Source: Clostridia bacterium DTU084 (GTDB taxonomy: Bacteria > Bacillota > DTU084). From it: 39,008 nt of DNA. The stretch is taken from positions 1-39,008 of the forward strand of contig LFTB01000019.1 in assembly GCA_001512905.1 (NCBI GenBank), in the 5' to 3' direction. The notes below the pieces were generated by a model. That model was not told the DNA's origin. It worked only from the letters and a program-made list of their open reading frames with translations, and did no database searches. The position numbers and the translations under genes are program-made. Of this stretch, positions 1 to 6,462 are shown one piece after another (the first letter of the stretch is position 1; the number at the start of each line of letters is the position of its first letter).

Positions 1-99
1 CGCAGCAAGGTTCAACAGCTGGCGGCGCTAGGGAGGAAAATGGCCGCAGCTGGCGAAGTAAAAAGAGCGAAGCAAGAAGGAAGGGGAGAGAGATATTGA
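1..99 (+). CDS. 3' end of a gene, probably RdgB-type dITP/XTP pyrophosphatase (partial)
   Basis: The first frame is open from the window edge to a TGA at 97-99, giving 32 residues that begin RSKVQQLAALGRKM. The stop overlaps the TTG start of the next gene, so the two are translationally coupled. RdgB/HAM1 pyrophosphatases end in a conserved SHR-x-x-A-x-x-x-L segment, and RSKVQQLAALGRKM would fit directly after such an SH. An rdgB gene just before a YfcE-type phosphodiesterase is a common order in Clostridia. The family call therefore rests on a short C-terminal match plus context. The basic tail after it (KRAKQEGRGERY) is not diagnostic. Confidence 0.5.
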   Translation, partial: RSKVQQLAALGRKMAAAGEVKRAKQEGRGERY

Positions 100-641
100 A
101 GATAGGTTTTATCAGCGACACCCACGGTTCAGCTCAAAGCTGGGAACAGGCAAGCAGGTTCTTTCAGGGAGCAGAAATGATCCTGCACGCTGGCGATGTC
201 CTCTACCACGGCCCGAGAAACCCCCTGCCGGAAGGGCACGGACCGATGAAGCTTGTTGAGCTCATGAACGCATCACCTTGGCCTGTAGTGTTGGCAAAGG
301 GCAACTGCGACGCAGAAATTGATCTCGATCTTTTAAAATGGCCTGTGAACGAGCCATACGCTTTAGTGACCTTGTCCGGGCTGAAGATTCTCCTTTCCCA
401 CGGCCACGCAGGAGAAGAGCAGCTCCTCAGGTGGGCGGAGAGTTTCGATGCCGACCTTGTGGTCTCGGGCCATACTCACCAGGCGAAATTGGAGAAAAAG
501 GACGGAATCATCCTCCTCAATCCAGGCAGCGCAGCCCTGCCCAAAGGGGGGCCAGCTTCCGCAGCCGTCTTAGAAGAGGGAATGCTTAAGGTCATAGCTC
601 TGGCTGACGGCAAAACCCTGGCAGAGCTTGCCCTGGACTAG
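96..641 (+). CDS. yfcE: YfcE/MJ0936-family metallophosphoesterase
   Basis: This is a 181-residue calcineurin-like phosphodiesterase of the small YfcE/MJ0936 family, which hydrolyses phosphodiesters using two metal ions. The ordered metal-binding motifs are all present: SDTHG (D8, H10), HAGDV, GNCD, LSHGH and SGHTH near residue 126, and the length fits the family. The start is a TTG overlapping the stop of the preceding gene, with a GGGGAG ribosome site just upstream. In Clostridia this gene usually follows rph-rdgB, which agrees with the upstream fragment. The physiological substrate of these enzymes is not settled. The fold is certain; the exact role is not. Confidence 0.88.
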   Translation: MKIGFISDTHGSAQSWEQASRFFQGAEMILHAGDVLYHGPRNPLPEGHGPMKLVELMNASPWPVVLAKGNCDAEIDLDLLKWPVNEPYALVTLSGLKILLSHGHAGEEQLLRWAESFDADLVVSGHTHQAKLEKKDGIILLNPGSAALPKGGPASAAVLEEGMLKVIALADGKTLAELALD

Positions 642-650
642 GCAGGGTGC

Positions 651-681
651 TTGAGGTGACTAGGCCAAAAGGCTCAATTTT
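651..681 (+). terminator. weak imperfect terminator after the phosphodiesterase gene
   Basis: TTGAG (651-655) can pair with CTCAA (673-677) around an inner GCC-AAAA-GGC, followed by four T. The stem is short and bulged. It would separate the phosphodiesterase transcript from the riboswitch unit. Confidence 0.3.
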
Positions 682-750
682 CGGCTAGGAGCAGGAAAAA
701 TAAAGCACGGCAGAGAATGGTATAGGTGACAGTTGAAAAAAATTCCAGCG

Positions 751-830
751 TGAAAAGGGCAAACTCAGCGAAAGCTGGGGACGCAAAGCTATAGGGTCTA
801 AAGCCGTAAGGCCATGACAGCCAGTTGCCA
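751..830 (+). promoter_or_regulatory. cyclic di-GMP-I (GEMM-I) riboswitch aptamer
   Basis: The segment carries the class I c-di-GMP aptamer signature in order. GGGCAAAC is at 757-764. A P2 hairpin CTCAGC-GAAA-GCTGGG follows, with the GAAA tetraloop that docks in this class. Next come the near-invariant GGACGCAAAGC (779-789), GGGTCTAA (794-801), a P3 arm and AGCCAGTTGCC (819-829). P1 can form between GGCAA (758-762) and TTGCC (825-829). It lies just upstream of a rho-independent terminator and a small membrane-protein gene, so it is a cis-regulator of that gene. Class I c-di-GMP riboswitches are established; the call here is by consensus reading. Confidence 0.93.
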
Positions 831-873
831 CACAGGGAAGGTTCGCCCTTCTTCGGTGGCGGATCTTTTTTTT
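825..873 (+). terminator. riboswitch expression platform: intrinsic terminator
   Basis: TTGCCAC (825-831) pairs with GTGGCGG (856-862), including two G-U pairs, around an inner hairpin GAAGG/CCTTC (838-852). Eight T follow at 866-873. The 5' arm of the terminator contains the same TTGCC that closes aptamer P1, so the two structures exclude each other. Ligand-stabilised P1 should block the terminator, which predicts an ON switch. This direction is inferred from the pairing alone. Confidence 0.75.
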
Positions 874-889
874 GAGGTGTAAGCTTTCT

Positions 890-1099
890 ATGAAGTTTTT
901 TTGGGAAATTTTGATTGCAGTTGAGGCATTGTCGCTGGTTATTTTGTTCCTCTACTGGAGGAGGTTAAAGAGGAAAAAGGATAACTTCCAGATTATCAGC
1001 TATCGGGAAATGTTGCAATTCCGTAAGGTTTCTAGACTCTGCTGTGTTTTCATTATAGGTGGTATCATCTCGGCTTTCATAGTTTTGCTGAACCTATAG
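890..1099 (+). CDS. small two-helix membrane protein under c-di-GMP riboswitch control
   Basis: This 69-residue protein is not recognised. The ATG at 890 is chosen over an in-frame upstream start at 872 because GAGGTG (874-879) sits ten bases before it and because 872 lies in the terminator T-run. The protein has a hydrophobic helix at about residues 3-23, a strongly basic patch (RRLKRKKD), a polar middle, and a second hydrophobic helix at about 50-68. A pair of cysteines starts helix 2 (LCCVF). By the positive-inside rule both ends probably face outward with a cytoplasmic basic loop. It is the only gene between the riboswitch terminator and the terminator at 1137, so it is a single-gene unit answering to c-di-GMP. 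A role in surface attachment or motility is possible but is inferred only from the ligand. Confidence 0.75.
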   Translation: MKFFWEILIAVEALSLVILFLYWRRLKRKKDNFQIISYREMLQFRKVSRLCCVFIIGGIISAFIVLLNL

Positions 1100-1136
1100 C
1101 CGAGTTATAAAAGTTTCCCCCACTAATTACCCCCAA

Positions 1137-1160
1137 AAGAGCCCGTGAGGGCTCTTCTAA
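1137..1160 (+). terminator. intrinsic terminator after the small membrane protein
   Basis: A perfect 8-bp stem AAGAGCCC (1137-1144) / GGGCTCTT (1149-1156) with loop GTGA is followed by CTAATTTT. It ends the riboswitch-controlled unit before the convergent rpmB gene. Confidence 0.8.
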
Positions 1161-1172
1161 TTTTAAAAAGAA

Positions 1173-1199
1173 AAAAGGGCAATCTTAGAATGCCCTTTT
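1173..1199 (-). terminator. rpmB terminator
   Basis: A 9-bp perfect stem, AAAAGGGCA (1173-1181) with TGCCCTTTT (1191-1199), is T-rich downstream on the minus strand. The rpmB stop codon lies inside it, so the last codons of rpmB form part of the terminator. Confidence 0.8.
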
Positions 1200-1376
1200 C
1201 ACTTTCCCCGAGCGCAGGCAACCAGTACAAACATAGGCCCGTTTAGGAGCTTTGCCTACCAGTATTCTCACACGCTGCAGGTTGGGAAGCCAACGCCGCC
1301 GGGTTTTAATGTTGGAGTGGCTGACAAGGTTGCCGCTCTGGGGTCCTTTGCCGCAAACGGCACATTTCCGTGACAT
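1185..1376 (-). CDS. rpmB: 50S ribosomal protein L28
   Basis: This is L28 of the large ribosomal subunit, 63 residues, beginning [16 protein letters not shown]. The family signature [18 protein letters not shown] is present. Two CxxC pairs (C5/C8 and the VCTGC pair) mark the zinc-binding form. The ATG at 1376 is preferred to an upstream in-frame start at 1406 because GGAAAGGGG lies at the right distance before it and L28 proteins start there. The gene stands alone with its own promoter and terminator, divergent from the DUF1858/Asp23 genes. rpmB opposite an Asp23-fakA unit is the usual arrangement in Bacillota. Confidence 0.96.
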   Translation of the reverse strand: MSRKCAVCGKGPQSGNLVSHSNIKTRRRWLPNLQRVRILVGKAPKRAYVCTGCLRSGKVKRAF

Positions 1377-1411
1377 GGGCTCAGCCCCTTTCCAAGTTTT
1401 TAACAAGCCCT

Positions 1412-1440
1412 ATTTTACCACAACAAAAAGTTTTTGACAA
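1412..1440 (-). promoter_or_regulatory. sigma-A promoter of rpmB
   Basis: On the minus strand TTGTCA (1435-1440) and TAAAAT (1412-1417) are separated by exactly 17 bases, with the -10 box about 36 bases before the rpmB ATG. Confidence 0.75.
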
Positions 1441-1523
1441 CTCTTCGGAAAAACTTCCTTTAAGCAGGATTTTGCTCCCTAAAGGAAGAAATACTAAGAA
1501 TAAGCTCGCAGAAGAAAGGGTGG

Positions 1524-1724
1524 ATGACAATGAAATTTACAAAAGAGATGTCTATTATGGAAGCTCTTCAGGCTCATCCTCAGGCAAGAGAGGTTTTTAT
1601 GCGCCACGGGTTGGGCTGCATTGGCTGTATGGGGGCGACCATGGAGAGCATCGAAGCAGGTGCAAGGATGCATGGAATCGATGTGGATGCTTTGCTTGCC
1701 GACTTGAATGCCCTTGAAGAATAA
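1524..1724 (+). CDS. DUF1858 domain protein (hybrid-cluster-protein-associated redox disulfide)
   Basis: This 66-residue protein is a single DUF1858 domain, the fold also found at the N-terminus of ScdA/RIC proteins. The diagnostic features are the opening helix MSIMEALQAHPQAREVF, the motif HGLGCIGC with a CxxC disulfide near residues 32-35, and an acidic tail. Such proteins are thought to take part in redox or iron-sulfur/NO biology, but the reaction is not defined. An in-frame ATG at 1530 may be the real start: AAAGGGTGG at 1515-1523 is only four bases from 1524 but better spaced from 1530. It sits just upstream of the Asp23 gene. Confidence 0.88.
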   Translation: MTMKFTKEMSIMEALQAHPQAREVFMRHGLGCIGCMGATMESIEAGARMHGIDVDALLADLNALEE

Positions 1725-1754
1725 GAAGGATAGTTGCCAGATGGGGGTGGTGTG

Positions 1755-2150
1755 ATGAGTAAGGAAATGTTAAATGAGTTAGGACAGATCAACATCGCAG
1801 ATGAGGTAATCGGGATCATTGCAGGAAAGGCTGCAAGCGAGTGCTATGGGCTTGTGGGAATGGCATCCAGGCGGCTCCAGGATGGGATCGCCCAGCTGTT
1901 GGGCCAAGAAAACTTCAATCGGGGTGTTGAGGTTTCAATTGGCGAAGATGGTGTAAACATCACCCTCTACATAATAGTACAGTATGGAGTTAAGATCTCG
2001 GAAGTGGCGCACAATGTGATGGAGCGGGTGCGCTACACCCTCGATAGCATGGTAGGCCTGCATATCAACAAAATTAACATCGTGGTCCAGGGAGTGCGGG
2101 TTGTACCCAAACAGAAGAAGCAGGAAAGCAAAAAGAGAGTAGTAGTTTAG
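1755..2150 (+). CDS. Asp23/Gls24 family envelope stress response protein (YloU type)
   Basis: The 131-residue protein is a single Asp23/Gls24 domain covering nearly the whole chain. The opening INIADEVIGIIAGKAASECYGLVGMASR, the central ITLYIIVQYGVKISEVAHNV and the closing VVQGVRV are typical. The ATG at 1755 has GGGGGTGGTG before it. A TTG frame start at 1734 is open but less likely. The tail is basic (KQKKQESKKR). Asp23 proteins are membrane-associated envelope-stress proteins, and YloU-type genes sit directly before fakA in many Bacillota, as here (14-bp gap). The molecular function is not known. Confidence 0.92.
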   Translation: MSKEMLNELGQINIADEVIGIIAGKAASECYGLVGMASRRLQDGIAQLLGQENFNRGVEVSIGEDGVNITLYIIVQYGVKISEVAHNVMERVRYTLDSMVGLHINKINIVVQGVRVVPKQKKQESKKRVVV

Positions 2151-2164
2151 GAGGTAGTAAGGGC

Positions 2165-3784
2165 GTGAATAAGGAATGGCTGACTGCCCGGGATTTCCGT
2201 CTTTTAGCCAAGGGGGCAGCCAGACGTCTGGAACAGAGCAAGGAAATGGTAAATGCCCTAAACGTTTTCCCTGTTCCAGATGGTGATACAGGGATCAATA
2301 TGGCCCTAACCATCGGAGCTGCAGTCAAAGAAATGGATAAGAACCAGGCAGAAGCTTTGGGGGAAGTGGCTGAAGCTTTTGCCTTCGGTTCTTTAATGGG
2401 TGCTAGGGGAAATTCAGGGGTAATTTTATCACAAATTTTTCGCGGCCTCAGTTTAGGCCTTGCAGGCAAAGACCAGGTCGGACCTGTGGAATTGTCCAAA
2501 GCCATAGAGCTCGCTGCGCGCACAGCATATCAGGCGGTGATGAAGCCAACTGAGGGCACCATCCTCACAGTAGCGAGAGAAGGTGCCCGCCATTGTGTAC
2601 AGGCAGCAACAGCTGGTGCAGATGTGCTGGAAGTCTTGGAAGCGTGGCTGAAAGGAGCGAGAGAATCCCTAGCCCGTACTCCAGAGCTTTTATCTGTGCT
2701 GAAAGATGCTGGTGTAGTTGACGCAGGCGGACAGGGTTTGGTCTTAATCATTGAGGGCGGAATTTTAGCGTTAAAAGGCGAGCTGCCTGCAGATGAAGAG
2801 CAGCCTGCCCAAGCTGCAGATTTTGCCGCCCGGGTTGTGGATGACGGCCCCATTAACTTTACCTACTGCACAGAACTAATTCTTATGGGCAATGGCGACT
2901 TTTCTCTGGACGAATTGCGGGCAGAGCTTTCAGAGCTGGGAGACAGCCTGTTGGTTGTGGGGACGCCGGAGCTGACCAAAGTCCACGTCCATTCAGACCA
3001 TCCGGGACAGGTGCTGGAAGCGTGCCTGCGCCGCGGGAGCCTCAAGGAAATCCATATCGACAATATGCGGGAACAGCATAAGGATTTCCCTTCAAAGGAG
3101 GAAGCTGCTCTAGAGGAAGTGCCCCAGCAGAAGCTGGCTGCGGTCAGCGTGGCCACAGGCGATGGCCTCAGCTCTATTTTCAAGAGCTTGGGTGTGTCAG
3201 CTGTCATTGAGGGGGGCCAGAGCATGAACCCCTCAACTGAGGATCTGGTTGCTGCCATCCAGCAGGCTCCTGCCTCTAAGGTCATTGTGCTGCCCAACAA
3301 CAAAAACGTGATCCTCACTGCCCAGCAGGCTGCAGAGCTGACAGACAAGGAAGTTGCCGTGGTGCCGACGAAAACCATTCCCCAGGGACTGGCTGCGATG
3401 CTGGCCTTTAACCAGAAAGAATCTTTGGAGGAAAACGTCAGCAAAATGGAGGCAGCCCTCCGGGGAGTGCAGACCGGCGAGGTTACCTACGCTGTGCGCA
3501 ATTCCCGGATTAACGGCCTTGAAATCGACGAAAACGACATTCTAGGGCTTGCTGACGGCGAAATCAAAGTGGTGGGGAAAGCTCGCACTGCAGTAACTCT
3601 AGATCTGATCACTGCCATGGCCAGCGAAGATGCGGGGCTGATCACGTTATACTGGGGTCAGGATGTAGAGCAGGGCGAGGTCGACGAGCTGGTCAACCAG
3701 CTGGAAAAGCAGTACCCGGACTATGATATAGAGATTCATTACGGCGGACAACCGCTTTACTATTACATCATCTCAGTGGAATAA
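2165..3784 (+). CDS. fakA: DAK2/DhaL-domain fatty acid kinase subunit FakA (YloV)
   Basis: This is FakA, the ATP-binding subunit that phosphorylates exogenous fatty acids held by FakB, making acyl-phosphates for phospholipid synthesis. The 539-residue chain matches the family. An N-terminal DhaL domain (about 1-200) carries NVFPVPDGDTGINM and GARGNSGVILSQ for Mg-ATP binding. A middle region with TKVHVHSDHPGQVLE and a C-terminal DegV-like domain ending IEIHYGGQPLYYYI follow. The start is GTG at 2165, preceded by an excellent AGGAGGTAG. The FakB partner follows after 10 bases, so the pair is co-translated. In staphylococci the products feed phosphatidic acid synthesis and regulate virulence; here only the lipid role is inferred. 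Confidence 0.94.
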   Translation: MNKEWLTARDFRLLAKGAARRLEQSKEMVNALNVFPVPDGDTGINMALTIGAAVKEMDKNQAEALGEVAEAFAFGSLMGARGNSGVILSQIFRGLSLGLAGKDQVGPVELSKAIELAARTAYQAVMKPTEGTILTVAREGARHCVQAATAGADVLEVLEAWLKGARESLARTPELLSVLKDAGVVDAGGQGLVLIIEGGILALKGELPADEEQPAQAADFAARVVDDGPINFTYCTELILMGNGDFSLDELRAELSELGDSLLVVGTPELTKVHVHSDHPGQVLEACLRRGSLKEIHIDNMREQHKDFPSKEEAALEEVPQQKLAAVSVATGDGLSSIFKSLGVSAVIEGGQSMNPSTEDLVAAIQQAPASKVIVLPNNKNVILTAQQAAELTDKEVAVVPTKTIPQGLAAMLAFNQKESLEENVSKMEAALRGVQTGEVTYAVRNSRINGLEIDENDILGLADGEIKVVGKARTAVTLDLITAMASEDAGLITLYWGQDVEQGEVDELVNQLEKQYPDYDIEIHYGGQPLYYYIISVE

Positions 3785-3794
3785 GGAGGCAGAA

Positions 3795-4670
3795 ATGGCA
3801 CAGCAACGTGTGAGGATAGTGACAGATTCCACAGCGGATCTCTCCAACCCCCTCAGAGAGAAGTATGGGCTCGAGATGATCCCCCTCAACGTCCACTTCG
3901 GTGACGAACTATATAAAGATCAGGTGGATTTGTCTCCTGAGCAGTTTTATGAAAAGCTGAGAACCGCTAAAATCTTACCCCGCACATCACAGCCCTCTCC
4001 AGGGGAGTTTATGGAATTGTACAAAAAAATCGCAGACGAAGGGGCGGAAACCATCGTTTCCATTCATCTGTCTGCGAAATTAAGCGGCACTTATCAATCT
4101 GCCAAAGTGGCTGCTGCATCACTGCCAGATCTGGACATCGAAGTGATCGATGGGCAGTCAGCTTCAGTGGGCACAGCTGTCCAGGCAATAGCCGCAGCAG
4201 AAGTTGCCGCCCGCGGCGGCACAAAAGAGGAAGTCCTTGCTGCAGCCGAAGCTGCAAAAACCAAAGAAGGCGTTTATTTTGTAGTTGACACCTTAGAATA
4301 CCTGCAGCGCAACGGCAGGATCGGAAAGGCCCAGGCTTTCCTGGGCACCATGCTGAACGTGAAGCCGCTTTTAACTCTCATCGATGGAATTGTCTGTCCC
4401 TATGAGCGGGTGCGGGGAAAGAAGCGGGCTGTAGGCAGGATGTTCGAGATCATGGAAGAAGATCTGACAAAAAGAGAAGAAGCCGGCGAAAAATGGGACC
4501 GGCTTTTGGTAGCCATCAGCCATGCAGACTCCCGCGAGGAAGCGGAAAAGGTGGCAGCAGAGATCCAAACTCGCTTTGACAATGTAGAGATGATTATTGA
4601 ATACATAGGCCCTGTCATCGGCACCCATGTGGGGCCAGGTACGGTAGCTGTCATTTACTGCCCAATGTAG
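3795..4670 (+). CDS. fakB: DegV family fatty-acid-binding protein (FakB)
   Basis: The 291-residue protein is a complete DegV family member, the component that cradles a fatty acid and presents it to FakA. Motifs are IVTDSTADL at the N-terminus, PRTSQPSPGEF near residue 62, SAKLSGTYQSA near 95, and GTHVGPGTVAVIY at the end. AAGGAGG lies seven bases before the ATG. The gene directly follows fakA, strong evidence that this DegV paralogue is the FakB of the pair. Which acyl chain it prefers cannot be told from the sequence. Confidence 0.93.
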   Translation: MAQQRVRIVTDSTADLSNPLREKYGLEMIPLNVHFGDELYKDQVDLSPEQFYEKLRTAKILPRTSQPSPGEFMELYKKIADEGAETIVSIHLSAKLSGTYQSAKVAAASLPDLDIEVIDGQSASVGTAVQAIAAAEVAARGGTKEEVLAAAEAAKTKEGVYFVVDTLEYLQRNGRIGKAQAFLGTMLNVKPLLTLIDGIVCPYERVRGKKRAVGRMFEIMEEDLTKREEAGEKWDRLLVAISHADSREEAEKVAAEIQTRFDNVEMIIEYIGPVIGTHVGPGTVAVIYCPM

Positions 4671-4672
4671 AG

Positions 4673-4695
4673 AGTGGCGGCACCTGGCCGCCACT
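4673..4695 (+). terminator. strong hairpin after fakB, weak T-run
   Basis: A perfect 8-bp GC-rich stem AGTGGCGG / CCGCCACT with a 7-base loop sits three bases after the fakB stop. Only TTCT follows, so termination may be partial. Confidence 0.5.
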
Positions 4696-4915
4696 TCTGT
4701 GGGAGAGGAGAAACTGGAGGAAGAGCCACTGGGGGAGGGTATTTTTTTCCCAAGTGGGTTCTTCCCTCCAAACTTGGAAACAGCAGGATACTAGGGATTT
4801 CAATCCTCAGGATTTGTGTGGCCTCTCACCTCCCTCGGATTCATGTTCCTAGGATGCCCAGAAAAAAACTGGTTATACAAAAAAAGCAATGGAAGATTTT
4901 GGGAGGTAGCACTCT
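4696..4915 (+). other. 220-bp non-coding gap between fakB and rsmD
   Basis: No protein with recognisable similarity is found in any frame. There is no T-box or other riboswitch signature and no clear sigma-A promoter. Small complementary pieces exist (CCAAGT near 4754 with ACTTGG near 4779), none with a T-run. In many Clostridia the DNA helicase gene recG lies between the DegV gene and rsmD; it is absent here. Confidence 0.5.
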
Positions 4916-5470
4916 TTGCGGATTATCGCAGGCAGCGCGAAGGGGTTGAGATTAAAAGCCCCCAAGGGCCTGGCAACAAGGCCCACTTCAGATCGGGTAA
5001 GGGAAGCTTTGTTTTCGATTTTGAGCCCTGCATTGCCCGGCGCAAGGTTCCTGGACCTTTTCGCTGGCAGCGGCGCTGTAGGGCTGGAAGCTTTAAGCAG
5101 AGGGGCGGACAGGGCTGTTTTTGTTGAGAAAAGCAGGCAAGCGCAGGCTGTGATCAGCGATAATCTGAAGCGGACAAGCCTCCAAGAGCGGGCTGAAATA
5201 ATACCTGTGCCCGCAGAGAAAGCAATAAAGCTCCTTGCTGGGCGCCGTGAGCAGTTCGAGATCGTTTTCTTAGATCCACCATACGGGCAAAATTTCGTGC
5301 CCAAGACCATCGAGCTTTTGCTGGAAGCAGACCTCCTCTCTAGGGGAGGCTGCGTAGTTGCAGAAACAATGAAAGGGGAAGACCTTCCTCCGAAGATTAA
5401 AATGCTGCTTCACACGCGAAAGGCAGAGTATGGTCAGACGGCTTTGCATTTTTATTTTCCGGAGGAATAA
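4916..5470 (+). CDS. rsmD: 16S rRNA (guanine(966)-N(2))-methyltransferase RsmD
   Basis: RsmD methylates N2 of G966 in 16S rRNA using S-adenosylmethionine. The 184-residue chain is full length: MRIIAGSAKGLRLKAP at the start, RPTSDRVREALFSIL, the SAM-binding LDLFAGSGAVGLEALSRGA, and the catalytic FLDPPYG near residue 121. The start is TTG at 4916, six bases after GGGAGGTAG. It precedes coaD by four bases, the conserved rsmD-coaD pair. Confidence 0.95.
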   Translation: MRIIAGSAKGLRLKAPKGLATRPTSDRVREALFSILSPALPGARFLDLFAGSGAVGLEALSRGADRAVFVEKSRQAQAVISDNLKRTSLQERAEIIPVPAEKAIKLLAGRREQFEIVFLDPPYGQNFVPKTIELLLEADLLSRGGCVVAETMKGEDLPPKIKMLLHTRKAEYGQTALHFYFPEE

Positions 5471-5474
5471 AAGC

Positions 5475-5969
5475 ATGTTAGCAGTTTATCCAGGAAGTTT
5501 CGATCCAATCACCAACGGCCATATGGACATCATCCGCAGGGCTGCAGCTCTTTTCGACCAACTGATCGTGGCTGTGCTCGAGAATCCCACAAAAAAACCG
5601 CTCTTTACAGTGGAAGAGCGGAAGTGGATGATCAAGGAAAGCATTAAGGATATCCCCAACGTCCAGGTGGATTCCTTCCACGGCCTGACTGTAGAGTATG
5701 CCAGGCAGAAAGGAGCCGGCGTTTTGGTCCGGGGCCTGCGGGCTATTTCAGATTTTGAATTTGAATTTCAGCTGGCAGCCATGAACCACAAACTGCACCC
5801 TGAGGTAGAGGCTGTTTTCATGATGACCAACACAAAATATTCTTTTCTCAGTTCCAGCGCCATCAAAGAGGCAGCCAGCTTCGGCGGCTGTATAAGAGAT
5901 CTTGTGCCACCTATTGTTGAAGAGCAGCTGAAAAAGAAGTTTTCAGAACTAGGGAGGGCTAATAAGTGA
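5475..5969 (+). CDS. coaD: phosphopantetheine adenylyltransferase
   Basis: CoaD makes dephospho-CoA from 4'-phosphopantetheine and ATP, the fourth step of coenzyme A synthesis. The 164-residue protein has the nucleotidyltransferase motif GSFDPITNGH at residues 8-17, KKPLFTVEER, LVRGLRAISDFEFEFQLA and YSFLSSSAIKE, all diagnostic. The frame is open upstream to 5430, but the ATG at 5475 fits the family and has GGAGGA before it, overlapping the rsmD stop region. Confidence 0.97.
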   Translation: MLAVYPGSFDPITNGHMDIIRRAAALFDQLIVAVLENPTKKPLFTVEERKWMIKESIKDIPNVQVDSFHGLTVEYARQKGAGVLVRGLRAISDFEFEFQLAAMNHKLHPEVEAVFMMTNTKYSFLSSSAIKEAASFGGCIRDLVPPIVEEQLKKKFSELGRANK

Positions 5970-6424
5970 AAAAGGCAAACCTGATGCAGCTTCTAGACAA
6001 AATCGAAGAGCTGGTGGAGAACAGTCCTAGGTTACCCCTGACAGGGAAAAGCCTTGTACCCGTAGAAGAGCTGTACGATCTCGTGGGCCAGCTTCGGGTA
6101 TCGCTGCCAGAGGAGGTAAAGCGGGCAGAATGGGTGGCTAAGGAAAAAGAGCGGCTGCTGGAGGAAAGCAAAGCGGAAGCGCAGAAAATGATCGATCAGG
6201 CCAAGGACTACATCCAAAAGATGATCGACGAAAGCGAGATCCTCCGCCAGGCGAAAGAGCAAGCAGCTGCAGTGCTGGAAGATGCCAAAAAGAGCGCACA
6301 GGAACTATCAGATGGTGCAGCCAGCTACGCCAAACAGGTCTTGGAGTCTTTGGGAGAGCAGCTGGAGAAAACCCTAAATACAGTGCGGCGTGGCCAGGAA
6401 GAATTAGAGAGACAAAGCAAGTAA
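5966..6424 (+). CDS. coiled-coil protein of unknown function between coaD and ylbJ
   Basis: This is a 152-residue, highly charged helical protein. Residues about 48-150 form a near-continuous coiled coil rich in Lys, Glu, Gln and Ala (repeats like AEAQKMIDQAKDYIQKMIDESE). The N-terminal 45 residues are a less charged cap with DKIEELVENSPRLPLTGKSLV. The start is a GTG overlapping the coaD stop; an ATG at 5984 is the alternative. In other Clostridia the gene between coaD and ylbJ is often labelled 'ATPase' or 'ATP synthase subunit B-like' because of its coiled coil, which does not establish a function. DivIVA-like scaffolding is possible. No transmembrane segment is seen. Confidence 0.75.
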   Translation: MKKANLMQLLDKIEELVENSPRLPLTGKSLVPVEELYDLVGQLRVSLPEEVKRAEWVAKEKERLLEESKAEAQKMIDQAKDYIQKMIDESEILRQAKEQAAAVLEDAKKSAQELSDGAASYAKQVLESLGEQLEKTLNTVRRGQEELERQSK

Positions 6425-6427
6425 ATA

Positions 6428-6459
6428 AAAAGGTGGTCTTCGCAGACCACCTTTTCTTT
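6428..6459. terminator. bidirectional terminator between convergent genes
   Basis: A 12-bp perfect stem, AAAAGGTGGTCT (6428-6439) with AGACCACCTTTT (6444-6455) and loop TCGC, is T-rich on both sides. It ends the rsmD-coaD unit on one strand and ylbJ on the other. Confidence 0.88.
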
Positions 6460-6462
6460 GCC

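Noticed and set aside
1434-1464. TTGACA (1434-1439) as a -35 box for the DUF1858 gene on the plus strand
   Set aside because: No acceptable -10 lies 16-18 bases downstream, whereas the same bases read on the minus strand give TTGTCA-17-TAAAAT, a good rpmB promoter.
4696-4915. T-box or riboswitch leader before rsmD
   Set aside because: No T-box core sequence and no known riboswitch consensus were found.
4674-4949. 91-codon open frame in the fakB-rsmD gap
   Set aside because: It starts in the terminator hairpin, overlaps the start of rsmD in another frame, and has no protein-like composition or ribosome site.
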